64,000 nt of DNA from Streptomyces prunicolor NBRC 13075 (GTDB taxonomy: Bacteria; Actinomycetota; Actinomycetes; Streptomycetales; Streptomycetaceae), in NCBI RefSeq assembly GCF_000367365.1, contig NZ_BARF01000003.1, forward strand, positions 1 through 64,000, read 5' to 3'. Positions 58,272 to 64,000 of this stretch are shown here, in pieces; position 1 is the first letter of the stretch, and the number at the start of each line of letters is the position of its first letter. A program made the position numbers and the translations under genes. The notes below the pieces were generated by a model. The model saw only the letters and a list, made by a program, of their open reading frames with translations. It did no database searches and had not been told where the DNA came from.

Positions 58272-60098
58272 CTAGAAGGCTGCCTCGTCCAGCTCCATCA
58301 GGTCCAGTTCTACGCCCTCGGCGACCTTGCGGGCCAGGGTGAGGCCCGGCAGAACGTTGGCCGCGAAGAACTTCGCCGCCGCGATCTTGCCCGTGTAGAA
58401 GGCCTTGTCCTTCGCCGAAGCGGTCTCCAGCTTCTCGGTGGCGATCGCGGCGCCCTTGAGGAGCAGGTAGCCGACGACCACGTCACCGGAGGCGAGCAGC
58501 AGGCGGGTGGTGTTGAGGCCCACCTTGTAGATGTTCTTGACGTCCTGCTCGGTCGCCGCGAGGTCGGTGAGCATCAGACCGACGATGGCCTCCAGCTCGA
58601 CGGCCGCCTTGGCGAGGTGCTCGCGGGCGCCCGCCAGGTCCTCGCCGCCGGTGCCCAGCGCGAGGAACTTCTTGATGTCCTCGGCGAGGGAGTTGAGGGC
58701 CGCGCCCTGGTTGCGGACGATCTTCCGGAAGAAGAAGTCCTGGCCCTGGATCGCCGTGGTGCCCTCGTACAGGGTGTCGATCTTGGCGTCCCGGATGTAC
58801 TGCTCGATCGGGTACTCCTGGAGGAACCCGGAGCCGCCGAAGGTCTGCAGCGACTGCGCGAGCTGCTCGTAGCCCTTCTCGGAGCCGTAGCCCTTGACGA
58901 TCGGCAGGAGCAGGTCGTTGAGCGCGTGCTCGGTGGCCGTGTCCTCGCCCTCGGCCTCCTTGACGGCGATCGCGTCCTGGATCGACGCGGTGTACAGCAC
59001 CAGGGCGCGCATGCCCTCGGCATACGCCTTCTGCGTCATCAGCGAGCGGCGCACGTCCGGGTGGTGCGTGATGGTGACCTTGGGCGCGGCCTTGTCGCCG
59101 AAGGCCGCGAGGTCGGAACCCTGGACGCGCTCCTTGGCATACTCGAGGGCGTTGAGGTAGCCCGTCGACAGCGTCGAGATGGCCTTCGTGCCGACCATCA
59201 TGCGAGCGAACTCGATGATCCGGAACATCTGCCGGATGCCGTCGTGCTTGTCACCGATCAGCCAGCCCTTGGCCGGGTGCCGGTCGCCGAAGGTCATCTC
59301 GCAGGTGTTGGACGCCTTGAGGCCCATCTTGTGCTCGACGTTCGTGGCGTAGACGCCGTTGCGCTCGCCCAGCTCGCCGGTCTCGACGTCGAAGAGGAAC
59401 TTCGGCACGAGGAAGAGGGAGAGCCCCTTGGTGCCCGGCCCGTGGCCCTCCGGCCGCGCGAGCACGTAGTGAAGGATGTTCTCCTCCATGTCGTGCTCAC
59501 CGGAGGTGATGAAGCGCTTGACGCCCTCGATGTGCCAGGAGCCGTCGTCCTGCTGGATCGCCTTGGTACGGCCCGCGCCGACATCGGAACCCGCGTCGGG
59601 CTCGGTCAGCACCATGGTGGACCCCCAGGTCCGGTCCACCGCGAGCTGCGCGATCTTCTTCTGTGCGTCGTTGCCCTCTTCGTAGAGGATCCCGGCGAAG
59701 GCCGGACCGGAGCAGTACATCCACACGGCCGGGTTGGCGCCGAGGACCATCTCCGCGCACGACCAGATCAGCGACGGGGGAGCCGTCGTACCGCCGATGG
59801 CCTCGGGAACCCCCAGCCGCCAGTACTCGGAGTCCATGAAGGCCTTGTAGCTCTTCTTGAAGGACGCCGGCACGGGCGCGGTGTTCGTCTCCGGGTCGAA
59901 GACCGGCGGGTTGCGGTCGGCGTCGGCGAAGGACTCCGCCAGCTCGTTCTCCGCGAGCCGGGTCAGCTCCTCCAGGACGCTCTTCGCGGTGTCCGTGTCC
60001 ATCTCCGCGAACGGACCCGTTCCGTACAGCTTGTCGCGCCCGAGGACCTCGAAGAGGTTGAACTCGATGTCGCGGAGATTCGACTTGTAGTGCCCCAT
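58272..60098 (-). CDS. Acyl-CoA dehydrogenase, long FadE5-like form
   Basis: A 608-residue FadE5-type enzyme. N-terminal extra domain (1-80, [14 protein letters not shown]), [19 protein letters not shown] for FAD/substrate, [24 protein letters not shown], catalytic Glu in [20 protein letters not shown], and a C-terminal four-helix extension ([18 protein letters not shown]). It oxidises long-chain acyl-CoAs in beta-oxidation. Start ATG 60098. It is monocistronic with a palindrome upstream (60201-60212, TACC CGCC GGTA) that could bind a TetR-type fatty acid regulator. Confidence 0.9.
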   Translation of the reverse strand: MGHYKSNLRDIEFNLFEVLGRDKLYGTGPFAEMDTDTAKSVLEELTRLAENELAESFADADRNPPVFDPETNTAPVPASFKKSYKAFMDSEYWRLGVPEAIGGTTAPPSLIWSCAEMVLGANPAVWMYCSGPAFAGILYEEGNDAQKKIAQLAVDRTWGSTMVLTEPDAGSDVGAGRTKAIQQDDGSWHIEGVKRFITSGEHDMEENILHYVLARPEGHGPGTKGLSLFLVPKFLFDVETGELGERNGVYATNVEHKMGLKASNTCEMTFGDRHPAKGWLIGDKHDGIRQMFRIIEFARMMVGTKAISTLSTGYLNALEYAKERVQGSDLAAFGDKAAPKVTITHHPDVRRSLMTQKAYAEGMRALVLYTASIQDAIAVKEAEGEDTATEHALNDLLLPIVKGYGSEKGYEQLAQSLQTFGGSGFLQEYPIEQYIRDAKIDTLYEGTTAIQGQDFFFRKIVRNQGAALNSLAEDIKKFLALGTGGEDLAGAREHLAKAAVELEAIVGLMLTDLAATEQDVKNIYKVGLNTTRLLLASGDVVVGYLLLKGAAIATEKLETASAKDKAFYTGKIAAAKFFAANVLPGLTLARKVAEGVELDLMELDEAAF

Positions 60099-60124
60099 GG
60101 CGACGACTCCGTAGAAAGATCCGT

Positions 60125-60212
60125 AGAGAGATATGTACGACGAGACTTGGACGAGACTTGTTACGACGAGACGTGTACTAAGCAGTAGCTACGATGATGC
60201 TACCCGCCGGTA
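60125..60212. promoter_or_regulatory. Promoter region of the FadE5-like gene with repeats
   Basis: Repeats of ACGAGACTTG type occur about 60131-60176, the inverted pair GTAGC/GCTAC is at 60185-60189 and 60199-60203, and TACC CGCC GGTA at 60201-60212. The region separates the divergent FadE5-like and SseB-like genes; binding is inferred. Confidence 0.35.
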
Positions 60213-60262
60213 ATAAGACGCAACCCCAAGCCGTCCATCTGTGACTCGTTACTCTTGCGGGC

Positions 60263-60736
60263 ATGTACGGCTACGACCAGAACGTGGGCGCTCAGCAGGG
60301 GTACGTCCCGCCCCAGCAGCAGGCAGCCGGTGGCGTGGGCGGCTACGGCCAGCAGCCACCGCTCTACCCCGAGCCGTCCCCGCCCTCGCTCGCGGACGCG
60401 GTGCGCGCGTTCACCACCGGGCAGATGGCGGCCGAGGACTTCCAGCAGGTCTTCGCGACCTCCAAGGTGTACTGCCCGCGCGGCGACAACCCGGGCTTTC
60501 TCGCGCTCCACAACACCCAGCAGCCGGTGATCCCGATGTTCACCTCGCTCAAGGAACTGCGCCGTTACGCCGGCAAGGAGTCCAAGTACTTCGTGATCAC
60601 CGGCGCCGAGGTCATCGACCTGCTGCCGACGGGCTACGGCTTCGTCGTCGACATGGAGGGCGAGCACCGGATGGTGTTCGACGCGAAGGCGGTCGAGCAG
60701 ATGGTGGAGTTCGCGATGCGGAGGATGTACGGCTGA
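60263..60736 (+). CDS. SseB-family protein
   Basis: A 157-residue protein: Gln/Pro/Gly-rich N-terminus (1-40) followed by the SseB N-terminal domain (PSPPSLADAVRAFTTGQMAAEDFQQVFATSKVYCPRG, PVIPMFTSLKELRRYAGKESKYFVITGAEVIDLLPTGYGFVVDMEGEHRMVF). Related domains in enterobacteria serve secretion accessory proteins, but the actinobacterial role is unknown. ATG 60263 begins MYGYDQ. The gene ends with RRMYG and runs into a tandem repeat. Confidence 0.82.
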   Translation: MYGYDQNVGAQQGYVPPQQQAAGGVGGYGQQPPLYPEPSPPSLADAVRAFTTGQMAAEDFQQVFATSKVYCPRGDNPGFLALHNTQQPVIPMFTSLKELRRYAGKESKYFVITGAEVIDLLPTGYGFVVDMEGEHRMVFDAKAVEQMVEFAMRRMYG

Positions 60737-60799
60737 ACACTCGCGATGTACGGCTGAGCACTCACTGTGTACGGCCGAGCACTCACTATGTACGGCTGA
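60725..60799 (+). repeat. 21-bp tandem repeats starting in the SseB stop region
   Basis: Three 21-base units and a partial fourth begin (A/G)TGTACGGC(T/C)GA. The first unit supplies the last codons and stop (ATG TAC GGC TGA) of the SseB gene, so copies two and four repeat a start-plus-stop MYG* unit; in copy three TGA is changed to CGA. It is followed by a terminator. Confidence 0.85.
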
Positions 60800-60824
60800 C
60801 GTCCATCACCCTGTGTCACGGAAC

Positions 60825-60848
60825 GCCCGGAGGGAATGCCCTCCGGGC
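60825..60848. terminator. Terminator after the SseB-like gene
   Basis: GCCCGGAGGG, loop AATG, CCCTCCGGGC, then TTCTTCT: a perfect 10-bp stem upstream of pirin. Confidence 0.9.
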
Positions 60849-60915
60849 TTCTTCTGTTGTGGGGTAGCAGAAAGTTCAACGCTCAACTAAACTCGACGCA
60901 CAAGGAGGTCCCGAC

Positions 60916-61887
60916 ATGCCTGCAGTGACCGTAGAGAACCCGCTGACCCTGCCCCGCGTGGCCGCGCCGGCCGACGCCGTGGCACGTCCCGTGCTCGCCG
61001 TCTCGACCGCGCCGAGCGGTTTCGAGGGTGAGGGCTTCCCGGTGCGCCGCGCGTTCGCCGGGATCAACTACCGCCACCTCGACCCGTTCATCATGATGGA
61101 CCAGATGGGCGAGGTGGAGTACGCGCCGGGAGAGCCCAAGGGCACCCCCTGGCACCCGCACCGCGGCTTCGAGACCGTCACCTACATCATCGACGGCGTC
61201 TTCGACCACCAGGACTCCAACGGCGGTGGCGGCACCATCACCAACGGCGACACCCAGTGGATGACGGCGGGCGCGGGCCTGCTGCACATCGAGGCGCCGC
61301 CGGAGTCGCTGGTCGTGTCCGGCGGGCTCTTCCACGGCCTCCAGCTGTGGGTGAACCTCCCGGCCAAGGACAAGATGATGCCCCCGCGCTACCAGGACAT
61401 CCGCGGTGGCCAGGTCCAGCTGCTCACCACCCCCGACGGCGGCGCGCTCCTGCGGGTCATCGCCGGTGAGCTGGACGGTCACCAGGGTCCCGGTATCACG
61501 CACACGCCGATCACGATGATCCACGCGACGGTGGCGCCGGGTGCGGAGGTCACGCTGCCCTGGCGTGAGGACTTCAACGGTGTCGCGTACGTCCTGGCGG
61601 GCAAGGGCTCCGTCGGTGCGGAGCGGCGCGCGATCCACATGGGCCAGACCGCGGTCTTCGGCGCGGGTTCGTCCCTGACGGTCCGCGCGGACGAGCAGCA
61701 GGACGGGAACACCCCGGACCTGGAGGTCGCGATCCTCGGCGGCCAGCCGATCCGCGAGCCGATGGCGCACTACGGCCCGTTCGTCATGAACACCCGCGAG
61801 GAGCTGCAGCAGGCGTTCGAGGACTTCCAGAAGGGGCGGCTGGGGACGATTCCGGCGGTGCACGGGATGGGTGAGGGCGGGCTGTAA
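60916..61887 (+). CDS. Pirin family protein
   Basis: A 323-residue pirin, a two-cupin protein. The N-terminal metal site is HPHRGFETVTYI and HIEAPPES (His, His, His, Glu) with GVFDHQDSNGGGGTITNGDTQWMTAGAGLLH. Pirins are metal-dependent quercetinases or transcription cofactors. CAAGGAGG precedes ATG 60916. Upstream, TTCAACGCTCAACT contains a CAAC direct repeat that may bind a MarR/TetR regulator. Confidence 0.9.
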   Translation: MPAVTVENPLTLPRVAAPADAVARPVLAVSTAPSGFEGEGFPVRRAFAGINYRHLDPFIMMDQMGEVEYAPGEPKGTPWHPHRGFETVTYIIDGVFDHQDSNGGGGTITNGDTQWMTAGAGLLHIEAPPESLVVSGGLFHGLQLWVNLPAKDKMMPPRYQDIRGGQVQLLTTPDGGALLRVIAGELDGHQGPGITHTPITMIHATVAPGAEVTLPWREDFNGVAYVLAGKGSVGAERRAIHMGQTAVFGAGSSLTVRADEQQDGNTPDLEVAILGGQPIREPMAHYGPFVMNTREELQQAFEDFQKGRLGTIPAVHGMGEGGL

Positions 61888-61924
61888 GCCGTAGCGCCCT
61901 GTAGAGCAGTAGAGCGGTAAGTCC

Positions 61925-61954
61925 GAAGCCCCGTCCTTGTGTGGACGGGGCTTC
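61925..61954. terminator. Terminator of pirin
   Basis: GAAGCCCCGTCC, loop TTGTGT, GGACGGGGCTTC: a perfect 12-bp stem. Confidence 0.93.
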
Positions 61955-62062
61955 GTGCGTGGTGGGTCGGCTCTCAACTCCCGGAATGCCCCTGGCCGAA
62001 AAGGGCATGGGCCCCGGAAAAAGAGGGCTGAGCCGGACGTCTCCCGACCTACGATGCGGCCC

Positions 62063-62461
62063 ATGACCATCACGTATGAGTGGCGCGGCGACTTCGACAA
62101 CGCCGTCGTCAACGCGCTCCACGCGGAGGCGTTCGGTCACGCCCAGCTGCCCATCGATTGGCAGACACAAGTGCACCGTCACAGCCTCGGCTGGGTCTGT
62201 GCCCGAGAAGACGGCAGGCTCGTAGGGTTTGTCAACGTCGCCTGGGACGGTGGCGTCCATGCCTTCGTTCTCGACACGATGGTCGCTCAGGACATGCGCA
62301 AGACCGGTGTCGGGAGCGAACTCGTGACGACCGCGGCGCAAGGCGCCCGGGCAGCGGACTGTGAATGGCTCCACGTTGACTTTGAAGAGCATCTGCGTCC
62401 CTTCTACTTTGGAGCGTGCGGCTTCAGACCGACGGACGCAGGGCTCATCGCCCTGCGCTAG
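62063..62461 (+). CDS. GNAT acetyltransferase
   Basis: A 132-residue GNAT protein with VLDTMVAQDMRKTGVGSELVTTA (acetyl-CoA loop RKTGVG) and EWLHVDFEEHLRPFYFGACGFRPTDAGLIALR. Small single-domain member; the acceptor is unknown. ATG 62063 is used; ATG 62054 is in the same frame. Confidence 0.85.
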   Translation: MTITYEWRGDFDNAVVNALHAEAFGHAQLPIDWQTQVHRHSLGWVCAREDGRLVGFVNVAWDGGVHAFVLDTMVAQDMRKTGVGSELVTTAAQGARAADCEWLHVDFEEHLRPFYFGACGFRPTDAGLIALR

Positions 62462-62462
62462 A

Positions 62463-62740
62463 TCAAGCTCGCTCCGCAGACGTCCGGCGGTTGACGTCGG
62501 CGGCGTAGGCGGCCCGCTCGCCGGCGGACGCCTTCTGCCACTGGACGGCGGGCCCTCGGTGTAGAACGCCAGGTGTTCCTCGGCGGTGTCCCAACTCGGT
62601 TCGCCGGTGCGGGCAGGGGGCGTTCGCGCACGGAGTGGTCTCGCGTCGCCAACGGGGGCTGCCAGCCAGGGACTTGCCTCAGGCGCAGGTCGCCGGTTGT
62701 CGAGAACGTCCCACCGGCTCCGTCCCAGGGGCATCGGCGG
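62463..62740 (-). pseudogene. Possible frameshifted small gene
   Basis: On the minus strand LLDN-like codons at about 62710 lead into PAPEASPWLAAPVG and GEPSWDTAEEHLAFYTEGP. The sensible sequence continues one frame over as VQWQKASAGERAAYAADVNRR to a TGA at 62463-62465, so one base appears lost near 62540. No family is recognised and the start is unclear. Otherwise the 328-base gap (62462-62789) holds nothing I can identify. Confidence 0.35.
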
Positions 62741-62789
62741 CCACCACCGGCCGTACGGGAAGCCGTACGGGGAAGAAGGAGAGATCACC

Positions 62790-63230
62790 ATGGCGATTCA
62801 GCGGATGGACAACGTGGGCATCGTCGTCGACGACCTGGACGCCGCCGTCGCGTTCTTCGTGGAGCTCGGTATGGAACTGGAGGGCAGGGCGCAGGTCGAG
62901 GGCCTCGTCGCCGACCGGTGCACCGGACTCGACGGCGTCCGGTGCGACATCGCGATGGTCCGGACGCCGGACGGCCACAGCCGCCTGGAACTGGCGAAGT
63001 ACCGCAGCCCCGAGGCGACCGGCGCCGGGCCGCGCGACCGGCCGCACAACATCCTGGGCACCCACCGCGTCATGTTCGCCGTCGACGACATCGAGGACAC
63101 AGTCGCCCGCCTGCGCCCGCACGGCGCCGAACTCCTCGGCGGGATCGCCCGGTTCGAGGACAGCTATCTGCTCTGCTACGTCCGCGGCCCGGAGGGCATC
63201 ATCGTCGGCCTGGCCGAGCAACTGGGGTGA
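62790..63230 (+). CDS. VOC family (glyoxalase-like) protein
   Basis: A 146-residue two-module VOC protein: MDNVGIVVDDLDAAVAFFVELGMELEGR, then HRVMFAVDDIEDTVARLRPHGAELLGGIARFEDSYLLCYVRGPEGIIVGLAEQLG with the metal-site His and terminal Glu. Such proteins are dioxygenases, isomerases or resistance binding proteins. AAGGAGAG precedes ATG 62790. Substrate unknown; it converges with the MFS gene. Confidence 0.88.
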   Translation: MAIQRMDNVGIVVDDLDAAVAFFVELGMELEGRAQVEGLVADRCTGLDGVRCDIAMVRTPDGHSRLELAKYRSPEATGAGPRDRPHNILGTHRVMFAVDDIEDTVARLRPHGAELLGGIARFEDSYLLCYVRGPEGIIVGLAEQLG

Positions 63231-63253
63231 GGCTCACGCGTCTGATCGGAACG

Positions 63254-64000
63254 TCAAGTGGCGAGGGACGTGTCCTCCGCGGGCGCCACTTCCTCCTGGA
63301 CCGGTTCGCGCAGGAACGTGGAGAGCAGGATCGCGAGCACCGGCACCGTGGCCAGTACCGCGAGGGCGCCTCGGGGACCGTAGTGCGTCGCGATGAGGCC
63401 CAGCAGCGGCATGAACAGTCCGCCCGCGCTCATCGCGAGGCCGAGGGTGACGCCGGCGGCGGTGCCGGGGCGGCTGGGCAGGTAGTCCTGGCCGAGTTTG
63501 ATGAGGACGGCGAACGGGATGTTCGAGATCAGGCCGACCAGCAGCGCGAGGGGCAGCGCGGCGTATTTGTCGTCGCAGATCAGCATGAGCCACAGGGCGG
63601 GCAGCATCGCCGCGTTGCCGATCTGGACGGTGCGCACCATGCCGATGCGGTCCGCCAGCCGTCCGCCGAGCAGCGTGCCGGCCACACCGCCGCCGAGTTC
63701 GAGGGTCAGGGCGAGCCCGCCGAGGCTGCTGCTCGCGTCCAGGTGGCGGATCCAGTACAGCGCGATGAAGGTGTTCAGTCCGGTCGAGATGGTGGACCGG
63801 ACGATCTCGACCGCGGTCAGGGCCGCGAACCGGCCCGGCCGGTCCCTGCCCTGGCGCCGGACCCTCGTGACCGCCGTATCGGATGTGCGGTTGTGGTGGC
63901 GCAGCAGGACGAAGCCCATGAGGACGGCGGGTGGGATGAAGAGGGCCGTGGCGCTCATCCCGAGGGTGTCCAGGGCCGGGGTGACCAGTGCCGGGGCGAT
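63254..64000 (-). CDS. MFS transporter, C-terminal part (cut by window edge)
   Basis: The frame stays open through the right end of the window (…PALDTLGMSATALFIPPAVLMG…), so the N-terminus lies outside. Visible are about six transmembrane helices, the MFS inter-domain region RVRRQGRDRPGRF, ADRIGMVRT as motif-A-like loop and VGLISNIPFAVLIKLGQDYLPSRPGTAAGVTLGLAMSAGG. Fosmidomycin-resistance-like members resemble it, but the substrate is not determined. Stop TGA at 63254-63256. Confidence 0.8.
   Translation of the reverse strand: MAPALVTPALDTLGMSATALFIPPAVLMGFVLLRHHNRTSDTAVTRVRRQGRDRPGRFAALTAVEIVRSTISTGLNTFIALYWIRHLDASSSLGGLALTLELGGGVAGTLLGGRLADRIGMVRTVQIGNAAMLPALWLMLICDDKYAALPLALLVGLISNIPFAVLIKLGQDYLPSRPGTAAGVTLGLAMSAGGLFMPLLGLIATHYGPRGALAVLATVPVLAILLSTFLREPVQEEVAPAEDTSLAT

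Overview
The window is high-GC (about 70 percent) DNA with GTG and TTG starts, very rare TTA codons, ATGA start/stop overlaps, mycothiol-type enzymes, two PASTA/eukaryote-like Ser/Thr kinases, a proteasome activator (Bpa) and WXG100 proteins. All of this points to a Streptomyces chromosome. A perfect parS site and several DnaA-box pairs suggest an origin-proximal core region. From memory, the gene order resembles the S. coelicolor SCO38xx region; no alignment was run.

Left part (1-13.3 kb): the start of fhaA (cut by the left edge), a G-rich gap, tRNA-Leu(CAG), then a small accessory patch (1.4-4.3 kb). The patch holds a frameshifted dprA-like gene, a broken phosphoribosyltransferase, a secreted six-cysteine protein with a TTA codon and a small membrane protein. 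After it come azoR and its divergent HxlR-type regulator, a DUF2252 protein, a J-domain protein plus rhodanese, an acyl-CoA dehydrogenase, a DUF5819/HTTM membrane pair and a SpoU-type methyltransferase.

Catabolic block (13.3-21.5 kb): paaN diverges from a paaH-like hydroxyacyl-CoA dehydrogenase and its overlapping TetR gene. Next are the Lrp-type regulator bkdR and a divergent branched-chain keto acid dehydrogenase operon (E1 alpha, E1 beta, E2). Near-identical palindromes sit in the paaN/paaH gap, in the bkdR/bkd gap and upstream of the acyl-CoA dehydrogenase, suggesting one TetR regulon.

Middle (21.5-38.2 kb): a molybdenum cofactor pair (a MobA-like protein with a strongly repeated N-terminal extension, and MoeA), then parS overlapping the moeA end and the start of a K+ channel gene. 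Next are a quinone oxidoreductase, a membrane protein, bpa, two divergent Ser/Thr kinases, a phosphotransferase with a possible TTA codon, a PPOX-type flavoprotein, an orphan response regulator and a second E1 alpha/E1 beta/E2 operon.

Toxin locus (38.3-44.8 kb): a Bro-N DNA-binding protein, CdiI-like immunity proteins, an orphan RNase A-like toxin half, an unrecognised putative immunity protein, a 583-residue toxin with an RNase A-like C-terminus, and two WXG100 partners. All are on the minus strand, as expected for a type VII-linked polymorphic toxin island with a spare cassette.

Right part (44.8-64 kb): a K15-like DD-transpeptidase, GntR regulator plus MFS transporter, a methyltransferase, a mycothiol-dependent isomerase family protein, a nitrilase, a GlxA-type regulator with a LURP-one protein, a cupin, an NHL/thioredoxin protein, a 54-residue membrane peptide with a family 2 glycosyltransferase, DUF6458, M18 aminopeptidase, a FadE5-like acyl-CoA dehydrogenase, SseB-like protein, pirin, GNAT, VOC protein and an MFS transporter cut by the right edge.
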